Positions 1 through 5,847 of a stretch of DNA of 14,373 nt are shown here, piece by piece. The DNA is from Thermoclostridium sp036562185. GTDB lineage: Bacteria > Bacillota > Clostridia > DSM-8532. The DNA lies in NCBI GenBank assembly GCA_036562185.1, contig DATCKN010000009.1, forward strand, positions 1-14,373, in the 5' to 3' direction. Below the pieces are notes generated by a model that was not told the DNA's origin, ran no database searches, and saw only the letters and a program-made list of their open reading frames with translations. A program made the position numbers and the translations under genes. Each line of letters begins with the position of its first letter. Position 1 is the stretch's first letter.

Positions 1-477
1 AGGGCAGGGGAATCAGGGAAAGGCTTCGCGGTGGTCGCGGATGAGATCAAAAAGCTGGCGGAGCAGTGTTCGAACTATACAAAGGAGATCGACAGCATAG
101 TGAAAGAACTCCGGGATAACGCCCAGAATGCGGTCAGAACGATTGACAGGGTGGCCGTGATAACTACGGAGCAGGCGCAAAGCGTGACCAGGAGCAAGGA
201 AAGATACGCGCTTATCGCAAGCGCAATGAATGACGCCATACAGGTGGTCGACCAGCTTACTGCTTTCGGACATGAAATAGGAAGATTGAAGGATGACATA
301 ATTGAAACGTTGCACAGCCTGTCAGCGACGGCAGAAGAGAATTCCGCCTCAACGGAGCAGATGGCGTCATCCATGGAAGAGCAGACCGCGGCGATCGAAG
401 AAATAGCCAATGCCAGCGAAAGCCTGTCGCAGCTGGCACAAAAACTCCAGTCGATAGTAAAAAGGTTCAGGGTGTAG
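1..477 (+). CDS. Methyl-accepting chemotaxis protein, C-terminal part (5' truncated by window edge)
   Basis: The frame is open from base 1 and ends in TAG at 475-477. It opens with RAGESGKGFAVVADEIKKLA, the hallmark of the cytoplasmic hairpin tip of methyl-accepting chemotaxis proteins, where the receptor contacts CheA and CheW. The rest is a long heptad-rich helix, the returning arm of the four-helix signalling bundle. It contains a Glu/Gln/Ala/Ser-rich stretch (TAEENSASTEQMASSMEEQT) typical of the methylation helix, and it closes with LAQKLQSIVKRFRV, the usual end of Bacillota receptors. No CheR/CheB-docking pentapeptide follows. The sensor domain, membrane helices and HAMP region lie outside the window, so the ligand is unknown. 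The family call is very secure. Confidence 0.97.
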   Translation, partial: RAGESGKGFAVVADEIKKLAEQCSNYTKEIDSIVKELRDNAQNAVRTIDRVAVITTEQAQSVTRSKERYALIASAMNDAIQVVDQLTAFGHEIGRLKDDIIETLHSLSATAEENSASTEQMASSMEEQTAAIEEIANASESLSQLAQKLQSIVKRFRV

Positions 478-537
478 CACGGATGATCATTTGATCTGTG
501 TTGCAGATATAAACCTGATACAGGATGCGAGAAAAGG

Positions 538-572
538 ATCTGATCCATGAACAACAGGTCCATGGATCAGAT
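538..572. terminator. Bidirectional terminator between the receptor gene and the beta-lyase gene
   Basis: A perfect 12-bp inverted repeat (ATCTGATCCATG, 538-549, with its complement at 561-572) encloses an 11-nt loop. It lies between two convergent genes. The plus-strand exit is T-rich (TTGTCTTT), and the minus-strand exit reads CCTTTTCT, so it may stop transcription from both sides. Neither T tract is perfect. Confidence 0.65.
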
Positions 573-595
573 TTGTCTTTACCGGATATGAACTG

Positions 596-1768
596 TCAGC
601 GGAAAGCTTTTTTGAGCCTCTCGAGAGCTTCCCGGAGGATAGCCGCAGGGCAGCCGATGTTCATGCGCTGGAAGCCTTCCCCGCCCGCTCCGAACATGGT
701 TCCGGCATTCAGCCACAGGCCTGCCTTATGCACGATCAGATCATTAAGTTCCTTGTCCGGGATGCCCAGTGCGCGGAAGTCGAGCCAGACCAGGTATGTG
801 CCCTCCGGTTCTACAAGCCGGATGGACGGAAGCTCATGCCTGAGGAAGTCCCGGAGAAGGTCCAGGTTCGAGACAAGGTAGCGTATAAGGTCATCCAGCC
901 ATTGCGCCCCATATTTATATGCAGCCCTGCATGCCACAAGCCCCATTATGTTGGGCTGGCTGTAACCGGTCCTTTCGAGTTCCTGTTTGAAAAGCTTGCG
1001 CATGTCTGCATTTGATATAAAGACATTCGAAATCTGCAGGCCAGCCAGGTTGAATGTCTTGGTCGGAGCCGTGCAGGTAACTGTTATATCGGAAAACTCC
1101 GGCCTTACAGTTTCGAAAACGTGGTGGCGGTATCCGGGATAGACGAAATCGGCGTGTATCTCATCCGCAACTACCTTTATGCCGTGTTTTAAGCATATTT
1201 CTCCCATCGCGGCAAGCTCGTCCTTCGTCCATACGCGTCCGACCGGATTGTGCGGGCTGCAGAGGATAAAGAGCTTCACGTTGTTTTTGACTATTTTGTC
1301 TTCGAAATCGTCAAAATCTATCGAATACTTACCGTCATTATATACCAGTTCATTTACGACCAGTTTGCGGTCGTTTGCGAGGACAGATCCTGCGAACGGA
1401 TGGTAGACCGGCTGCTGGATAAGGACAGAGTCGCCTTCATTCGTCAGTGCGCGGATCGCAGTGCAGACAGCAAAAACGACGCCGGGTGTTTTTACAAGCC
1501 ACTTGGGTGAAAGATGCCAGCCGAACCGGCTGGCGTACCAATCGGCCAATGCGTTGTAGTAGTCGTCATTTATGGCGTCGCTGTATCCGAAAATGCCGTG
1601 GAGGCTTTTATCAACGAGCGCTTCCAATACTTCCGGCGGTGAAGGGAAATCCATGTCGGCCACCCATAACGGGAGGATATCTTCCGGCAGCCCCCTTTTT
1701 GCCGCAAGATCATACTTCAGCGAGTCAGTTCCGTGACGGTCGATTACTTTATCAAATGAGTATGTCAT
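596..1768 (-). CDS. MalY/PatB-type PLP aminotransferase-fold cystathionine beta-lyase
   Basis: This is a 390-residue fold-type I PLP enzyme of the MalY/PatB family, which cleaves cystathionine to homocysteine, pyruvate and ammonia in the cytoplasm. Visible hallmarks are the N-terminal LPLWVADMDFP (about residues 32-42), GYSD (61-64), the SPHNPVGRVW cofactor segment (171-180), DEIHADF (202-208) and the Schiff-base lysine K237 in APTKTFNLAGLQ. The start chosen is the ATG at 1768, preceded at 9 nt by GGAGGC; an upstream in-frame ATG at 1813 would add 15 unlike-family residues. It lies 85 nt downstream of the cystathionine synthase-type gene on the same strand and probably shares its message. MalY relatives can also have regulatory or cysteine desulfhydrase activity. 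The context favours the transsulfuration role. Confidence 0.93.
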   Translation of the reverse strand: MTYSFDKVIDRHGTDSLKYDLAAKRGLPEDILPLWVADMDFPSPPEVLEALVDKSLHGIFGYSDAINDDYYNALADWYASRFGWHLSPKWLVKTPGVVFAVCTAIRALTNEGDSVLIQQPVYHPFAGSVLANDRKLVVNELVYNDGKYSIDFDDFEDKIVKNNVKLFILCSPHNPVGRVWTKDELAAMGEICLKHGIKVVADEIHADFVYPGYRHHVFETVRPEFSDITVTCTAPTKTFNLAGLQISNVFISNADMRKLFKQELERTGYSQPNIMGLVACRAAYKYGAQWLDDLIRYLVSNLDLLRDFLRHELPSIRLVEPEGTYLVWLDFRALGIPDKELNDLIVHKAGLWLNAGTMFGAGGEGFQRMNIGCPAAILREALERLKKAFR

Positions 1769-1853
1769 ATCTTGTTTGCCTCCGGTTCGAAGTATAAGTT
1801 GGTGATCCAACACTTGTTTTCGGAAAGTTCTGTTTCTTCATAAACTGTATCGG

Positions 1854-2990
1854 TTAATCACCCAATGCCTGCTCCAGGTCCGCGATCAGGTCAGCCGCGG
1901 ATTCCAGCCCAACAGAGAGGCGCAGCAAACGTTCATTTATACCCTTGGCCTCCCGCGCTTCCTTTGGTATGTCGGCGTGGGTCTGCAGCATCGGGTATGT
2001 GACGAGGCTTTCCACGCCGCCGAGACTTTCGGCATACTGTATGACATTCACCCGCTGCAGGAGTCCCAGGGCTGTTTTCTCGCTGTCTGTTTCAAATGAG
2101 ATCATCGCTCCGAAACCTGTCGTTTGCTTTTTCGATATCTCATACTGGGGATGGGACGGGAGACCGACATAATATACCTTTTTGATCTTTTTATGGGTGC
2201 AGAGCCATTGGGCGATCTTCATCGCGTTTTCCTGCTGGCGTTCCATCCGGACAGCCAGCGTTTTGACACCGCGGATCATGAGCCAGCTGTCGAATGGCGA
2301 GAGGCACGCCCCCGTCGTCTTGTATATGAAGCGCAGCCGCTCGGACAGGGCTGCATCCGACACTGCAAGGAATCCTGCCAGCGTGTCGTTATGTCCGCCG
2401 AGATATTTCGTGCCGCTGTGGACCACTATATCGGCGCCTAGATCCAGAGGCTTCTGGAAACACGGCGTCAGGAAAGTGTTGTCCACGACCAGCAGAAGGC
2501 CGTGCTCCTTACAGAGCTCTGAGACGGCTGCGATGTCCGTGACCTGCATCATCGGGTTGGTAGGCGTTTCGACAAAGATGGCTTTTGTCTCCGGCCTGAT
2601 AAGCGAGGATACCTTTTCTATATCCGAGGTATCGGCAAAATCGAATGAAAGCCCGTTTTTTCCGGATATGTGGCAGAACAGCCGGTGGGAACCTCCGTAA
2701 AGATCGTCCGAGGCAATGAAATGGTCCCCGGGGCTGAAGAGCTCCATTAGCGCTGCGATGGCCGCCATTCCCGTGGAAAAAGCCATGGCATCGATGCCGT
2801 TCTCGAGTTTCGCAATGGTTTTTTCCAGGTGTTCCCGCGTCGGGTTCTGCAGCCTGGAATAATCGTATCCCGTGCTCAGCCCGACACCGGGGTGGGCGAA
2901 GGTGGCAGACTGGAAGATCGGGACGCTGATCGCACCGGTGGAATCATATCTTGTATCGTTTCCGTGGATGCATAAAGTTTCGAATTCCAT
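1854..2990 (-). CDS. Cystathionine gamma-synthase / gamma-lyase family PLP enzyme (transsulfuration)
   Basis: This 378-residue protein belongs to the Cys/Met-metabolism PLP family. Diagnostic segments are YDYSRLQNPTREHLE (42-56), the PLP-stacking region FSTGMAAI (71-78), DLYGGS (96-101), ETPTNP (141-146), VDNTF (169-173), the Schiff-base lysine K195 in VHSGTKYLGGH, and ESLGGVESLVTYP (321-333). The family includes cystathionine gamma-synthase (cysteine plus an activated homoserine to cystathionine), gamma-lyase and O-acetylhomoserine sulfhydrylase, and sequence reading alone does not separate them. Because the next gene is a beta-lyase, gamma-synthase (MetB role) gives a complete cysteine-to-homocysteine route, whereas an MccB-like gamma-lyase would run the reverse way. 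The ATG at 2990 has GAGGGG 7 nt upstream and matches where family proteins begin; an in-frame ATG at 3092 would add 34 residues without family resemblance. Confidence 0.93.
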   Translation of the reverse strand: MEFETLCIHGNDTRYDSTGAISVPIFQSATFAHPGVGLSTGYDYSRLQNPTREHLEKTIAKLENGIDAMAFSTGMAAIAALMELFSPGDHFIASDDLYGGSHRLFCHISGKNGLSFDFADTSDIEKVSSLIRPETKAIFVETPTNPMMQVTDIAAVSELCKEHGLLLVVDNTFLTPCFQKPLDLGADIVVHSGTKYLGGHNDTLAGFLAVSDAALSERLRFIYKTTGACLSPFDSWLMIRGVKTLAVRMERQQENAMKIAQWLCTHKKIKKVYYVGLPSHPQYEISKKQTTGFGAMISFETDSEKTALGLLQRVNVIQYAESLGGVESLVTYPMLQTHADIPKEAREAKGINERLLRLSVGLESAADLIADLEQALGD

Positions 2991-3135
2991 AAACATACCC
3001 CTCTTACGGCAAATCTCATATCTCGGATCAAGATTTTCACATATCGTCATATCTTTAGGCCCAGGCATCATATTGCATATGTCGAGTCTCATGTTTCATA
3101 TCGTTTATCTTCGTCCTTTACCTATTATCTTCTTT

Positions 3136-3164
3136 CCAGGTCTTATACCTTATCACCAGGTCTT
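3136..3164. repeat. Direct repeat CCAGGTCTT, two copies 20 bp apart
   Basis: CCAGGTCTT occurs at 3136-3144 and again at 3156-3164. The two copies are in phase over about two helical turns, in the 250-bp gap between the regulator stop and the start of the cystathionine enzyme gene. I saw no clear sigma-A promoter for the downstream gene in this gap. The repeat could be a regulator site or chance. Confidence 0.35.
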
Positions 3165-3227
3165 TGCCTGTCCGCTGCTGATTACTTCCTGCTGAATATA
3201 TCTATATCTCTTACCTCGTACACTTCA

Positions 3228-3256
3228 TCATATATAAACTTCATATATAATACATG
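3228..3256. promoter_or_regulatory. Tandem TCATATATAA sites at the 3' end of the regulator gene
   Basis: TCATATATAA occurs at 3228-3237 and 3241-3250. The second copy overlaps the last codons of the Rrf2 gene and continues into ATACATG. The same decamer forms half of the operator candidate at 3703-3712. This may be an extra binding site for the neighbouring regulator controlling the downstream enzyme genes, but the region is AT-rich and the match is only to half-sites. Confidence 0.3.
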
Positions 3257-3687
3257 ATCGACTGTCCACCGCTGTATTTTTCTGTTTCTAAGACCAGATC
3301 CTCCAGGGTGATACGGGACAACGCATCGCTCAGTGACCTGTCCATGGCCTCGAATACTGACGAGCGCATTGCCGCCTCGATTTCCGGAGCTTTTTCCGGC
3401 ACGGTGTCTTCCACTGCTTCGAATAAAGAGGTTTCAACGGCTGACAGCACATCCAGCACGGTTATCTGTTCCGGCGGACGGACGAGCTGATAGCCGCCCT
3501 GCGCACCTTTGACCGATCGGACGATGTCGCCGCGCTTCAACATTGAGAAGACCTGCTCGAGGTAAATTTTTGAGATGCCCAGCCTTTCCGAAATGCTGAT
3601 GACCGTGATACACTCACCACTGTCATATTGCTGCGCCATATTTATTACGGCTGCCAGCGCATAGCGTCCTTTGGCGGAGATTCTCAT
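3241..3687 (-). CDS. Rrf2-family transcriptional regulator, CymR-like (sulfur metabolism)
   Basis: This 148-residue protein opens with MRISAKGRYALAAVINMAQQ, the standard Rrf2 N-terminus. A winged helix-turn-helix follows (ISERLGISKIYLEQVFSMLKRGDIVRSVKGAQGGYQL, about residues 31-68). The C-terminal part carries ITVLDVLSAVE and a final LEDLVLE typical of the family. The three clustered cysteines that bind Fe-S in IscR/NsrR are absent (only one Cys, near residue 26). That points to the CymR/non-cluster branch, which in Bacillota represses cysteine and transsulfuration genes, in Bacillus with CysK as partner. The ATG is preceded by GAGGAGT at 6-7 nt. It is divergent to cysK and upstream of two transsulfuration genes. 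The three dyads in the adjacent promoter region suggest autoregulation and control of cysK. Confidence 0.92.
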   Translation of the reverse strand: MRISAKGRYALAAVINMAQQYDSGECITVISISERLGISKIYLEQVFSMLKRGDIVRSVKGAQGGYQLVRPPEQITVLDVLSAVETSLFEAVEDTVPEKAPEIEAAMRSSVFEAMDRSLSDALSRITLEDLVLETEKYSGGQSIMYYI

Positions 3688-3703
3688 GGCAAACTCCTCA
3701 TTT

Positions 3704-3720
3704 CATATATAATTAGTATG
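3704..3720. promoter_or_regulatory. Operator candidate downstream of the regulator's own start point
   Basis: CATATATAATTAGTATG shares the half-sites CATATAT and TATG, at the same spacing, with the operator candidate after the cysK promoter. It sits about 2-18 bases after the predicted transcription start of the Rrf2 gene, where a bound protein would block transcription. Confidence 0.55.
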
Positions 3721-3728
3721 TATTAAAT

Positions 3729-3757
3729 ATGATAGGCTAAAATACTGTGTTTGTCAA
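3729..3757 (-). promoter_or_regulatory. Sigma-A promoter for the Rrf2 regulator (and probably the operon behind it)
   Basis: Read on the minus strand, TTGACA (3757-3752), a 17-bp spacer and TATCAT (3734-3729) form a near-consensus promoter. The predicted start is near 3722, leaving a 5' leader of about 35 nt. Confidence 0.8.
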
Positions 3758-3760
3758 TAG

Positions 3761-3777
3761 CATACAATTCATATATT
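3761..3777. promoter_or_regulatory. Operator candidate between the two divergent promoters
   Basis: The reverse complement of this site reads AATATATGAATTGTATG, which matches the cysK-proximal dyad core at 15 of 17 positions. It lies 3 bp upstream of the -35 box of the regulator promoter and about 27 bp from that of cysK, so one protein here could affect both. Confidence 0.6.
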
Positions 3778-3803
3778 TTTTATATATTTTTCCGATAAAA
3801 CTA

Positions 3804-3832
3804 TTGACAAATATTTCGTCGTGCTGTATTAT
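3804..3832 (+). promoter_or_regulatory. Sigma-A promoter for cysK
   Basis: TTGACA (3804-3809), a 17-bp spacer and TATTAT (3827-3832) are followed by a predicted start near 3839. The resulting leader of about 185 nt before the ATG shows no T-box motif and no obvious attenuator hairpin. Confidence 0.85.
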
Positions 3833-3844
3833 TATAGCATACTA

Positions 3845-3865
3845 AACATATATGAATTATATGTT
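3845..3865. promoter_or_regulatory. Operator dyad just after the cysK start point
   Basis: This is a perfect inverted repeat: AACATATA (3845-3852), a 5-nt centre TGAAT, then TATATGTT (3858-3865). It begins about 6 bases after the predicted start point, a classic repressor position, and is the best copy of the motif found three times in this intergenic region. The neighbouring Rrf2/CymR-like protein is the obvious ligand, by inference. Confidence 0.7.
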
Positions 3866-4023
3866 CGATTGACTGAACCGGAAGAGACAACACAGGTTAG
3901 CAGAAACGAGGCCTTGAAGCAGGGCTGTAATAAATGAGGCTATAATTGTAGAAGACGGAACGATGCAGATTGTGAAGTAATGAAATTAATATAAGGATAT
4001 GTTTAGGTTAAGGAGGATGTGTT

Positions 4024-4959
4024 ATGGCGAGAATTTACAAGAATCTTACGGATCTTATCGGAAGGACGCCTTTGCTGGAACTCACCAACTATGGGAAGAA
4101 GCATAAGCTTGGAGCAACAGTCATTGGAAAGCTGGAATACTACAATCCGGCTGGCAGCGTGAAGGACAGGATCGCCTGGGCGATGATCGACGATGCTGAA
4201 AAAAGAGGGGTGCTGAAGCCTGATTCGGTCATTATCGAGCCGACCAGCGGAAATACAGGTATCGGCCTTGCGTCAGTCGCCGCAGCGCGTGGTTACCGTA
4301 TTATTCTTACGATGCCTGAGACGATGAGCATTGAGCGCAGGAACCTGCTGAAGGCATACGGCGCTGAACTGGTACTTACCGAGGGTTCCAAGGGAATGCC
4401 CGGCGCAATCGCAAAGGCAAAGGAGCTTGCGGCGGAGATCCCGAATTCCTTTATCCCGGGCCAGTTCGACAACCCGGCCAACCCACGGATACACAGGGAG
4501 ACGACGGGTCCCGAGATCTGGGAGGATACTGACGGGAAGATCGATATTTTCGTTTCCGGAGTCGGCACCGGCGGTACCATAACCGGCGCAGGCGAGTATC
4601 TCAGGTCGAAGAATCCGAATATCAAAATAGTGGCAGTAGAACCGGACGCTTCTCCGGTATTGTCGGGCGGCAACCCGGGGCCTCATAAGATCCAGGGCAT
4701 CGGGGCAGGCTTTGTTCCGGCGGTTCTGAACACAAATGTATATGACGAGATCATCCGCGTGAAGAACGAAGATGCGTTTGAGACCGGACGCGAACTTGCC
4801 CGTACCGAGGGACTCCTGATCGGTATTTCCTCCGGCGCGGCAGTCTGGGCAGCGACCGAGCTTGCAAAGCGTCCCGAGAACGCCGGCAAGGTCATAGTCG
4901 CGATCCTGCCCGACACCGGCGAGCGCTACCTGTCGACACCGCTGTTCTCTGAGCAGTGA
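4024..4959 (+). CDS. cysK: Cysteine synthase A (O-acetylserine sulfhydrylase)
   Basis: This 311-residue fold-type II PLP enzyme makes cysteine from O-acetylserine and sulfide in the cytoplasm. Seen in order are the Schiff-base lysine K47 in NPAGSVKDR (41-49), the substrate loop PTSGNTG (73-79), the phosphate-binding glycine loop GTGGTITG (181-188), and GISSGAA near the C-terminus with the PLP-ring serine. Length and motifs are full and uninterrupted. AAGGAGG at 4010-4016, 7 nt before the ATG, fixes the start. The gene is divergent from a CymR-like regulator, and in Bacillus CysK itself partners CymR to sense cysteine status, so the pairing may be regulatory as well as metabolic. Transcription probably ends at the hairpin at 5034-5068. 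Confidence 0.97.
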   Translation: MARIYKNLTDLIGRTPLLELTNYGKKHKLGATVIGKLEYYNPAGSVKDRIAWAMIDDAEKRGVLKPDSVIIEPTSGNTGIGLASVAAARGYRIILTMPETMSIERRNLLKAYGAELVLTEGSKGMPGAIAKAKELAAEIPNSFIPGQFDNPANPRIHRETTGPEIWEDTDGKIDIFVSGVGTGGTITGAGEYLRSKNPNIKIVAVEPDASPVLSGGNPGPHKIQGIGAGFVPAVLNTNVYDEIIRVKNEDAFETGRELARTEGLLIGISSGAAVWAATELAKRPENAGKVIVAILPDTGERYLSTPLFSEQ

Positions 4960-5033
4960 TGGGGGATGGATTTTTGGAGGTTAAGATTTAACTTATTCGA
5001 ATTTTGTGATAATGTAAGTCATACTTAATGAAT

Positions 5034-5068
5034 AAAAAAGCTGTCCCATTGAGGAGACAGCTTTTTTT
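5034..5068. terminator. Rho-independent terminator after cysK (bidirectional)
   Basis: The stem AAAAAAGCTGTC (5034-5045) pairs with 5056-5067 around a 10-nt loop and runs into seven T residues. The A tract on the left makes it equally usable from the opposite strand. Confidence 0.92.
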
Positions 5069-5224
5069 CATGAAGAGCCTTTATCCTAACGGTATGTCTA
5101 TGATCATTTTCTTAATGTTGGTATACGAAAGACAGAACTGAAGCAATTTGAAGGAGTCAGGAGCTTTAGCCTTTTTCGTCTTTATGAGCCGGAATTTGAT
5201 AAAAAGTTTGGCAATACATGATGA

Positions 5225-5446
5225 AAGGAAAATGCCTTTTCGCACTCCATTGAGGTCATGGTGACCAATACGCAGGAAGATGCCGCAAGCTTCGGGCTCA
5301 GCGCCGGGGATGAGGTCTATCCCTTTTATATCTCCATCTACGTCAGGGGCACGAGCGAAAAAACAAAGCCCGCGCCCGGCTATGCGATAACTATCTGGCT
5401 GCCGGTGGCTATTATACAAAGGTTTGTCGAAGCCGTGCTAGGATGA
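5225..5446 (+). pseudogene. Probable remnant of a secreted/surface protein domain
   Basis: A 73-codon open stretch follows a TGA at 5222 and ends in TGA at 5444. From residue 11 or so it reads VMVTNTQEDAASFGLSAGDE, then VYPFYISIYVRGT and GYAITIWLPV. The alternation of beta strands and the DISL-KG-x-GYAVTI-LPV pattern resemble C-terminal Ig-like or beta-sandwich domains of clostridial surface proteins; this is pattern memory, not a match I can verify. It has no convincing ribosome binding site, is far too short for such a protein, and begins just after stops. I therefore read it as a decayed gene fragment whose terminator may survive at 5496-5544. GC content and codon use are host-like, unlike the island that follows. 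An alternative is a short functional gene starting at the ATG at 5258, which I think less likely. Confidence 0.45.
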
Positions 5447-5495
5447 CGTGTACACTCACGCACCCTGACATATACAATAAAGGAATCATATGGGA

Positions 5496-5544
5496 CAAAC
5501 GAACAGGAGGCAGGTGAAACAAGCACCTGCCTCCTGTTCGTTTG
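5496..5544. terminator. Perfect 21-bp inverted repeat with 7-nt loop (strong hairpin, likely terminator)
   Basis: The arm at 5496-5516 (CAAACGAACAGGAGGCAGGT plus G) is perfectly complementary to 5524-5544 around AAACAAG. The outer end is TTTG-rich, but there is no long T run directly after the stem; a run of seven T occurs about 15 nt later. It marks the point where composition changes from host-like to AT-rich. It could be a terminator of the decayed upstream gene or a remnant of a mobile element end. Confidence 0.7.
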
Positions 5545-5847
5545 CTAAGTAATAGGATTTTTTTGAATTTTTGTTGAATTGATTTAGTATAGAACATTTA
5601 TGTACTTATATGCAGAAAAACTTGTTGGGATCATAGCTTGTATCTAAACAGTGGGCCGTTATTATGAGTAATGGTACGAGAGGCAGACACTGAATACTAA
5701 TATCGGGTTAACATTATATGGTTAACATTTAGAAAAATACCCTTAAAAATTATCATACAACAATTTTATGCAAAGATAATTGAACTTATGAAGGAACTTT
5801 AATTTTTACGTCGAATTATGTAATAAATTTACACGTATACTGTAAGC
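5545..5847. other. AT-rich leader region upstream of the giant gene
   Basis: This 303-bp stretch has no plausible protein gene. It holds a small hairpin (CCGTTA at 5656-5661 paired with TAATGG at 5669-5674, one G-U pair), the duplicated GGTTAACATT motif at 5706-5729, and a five-codon frame at 5788-5802 (ATG AAG GAA CTT TAA). I see no confident sigma-A promoter; a TATACT at 5836-5841 would place the start point almost on the first codon. Some defence RTs are served by a non-coding RNA made from such upstream regions, so this region is a candidate, without direct proof. Confidence 0.4.
5706..5729. repeat. Two GGTTAACATT copies with 14-bp period
   Basis: GGTTAACATT occurs at 5706-5715 and 5720-5729. 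Because GTTAAC is self-complementary, the pair can also form a 6-bp hairpin with an 8-nt loop. It lies about 120-140 bp before the giant gene and may be a regulator site or RNA structure. Confidence 0.45.

Noticed and set aside
75..563. 162-codon minus-strand frame opposite the chemotaxis receptor gene
   Set aside because: It is antisense to a clearly conserved receptor sequence and its Ser/Leu/Ile/Ala-rich composition is what the complement of such helices gives.
3093..3195. Plus-strand 107-codon frame from 2872 to 3195
   Set aside because: It overlaps the strongly supported start of the cystathionine enzyme on the other strand and has no motif or ribosome binding site.
3866..4009. T-box or other riboswitch in the cysK leader
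   Set aside because: The conserved T-box anti-terminator sequence is absent and there is no terminator hairpin with a T run before the ribosome binding site.
5081..5419. 112-codon minus-strand frame between cysK and the hairpin
   Set aside because: It has no ribosome binding site or family resemblance and overlaps the surface-domain-like reading on the plus strand, so it is read as an antisense shadow.
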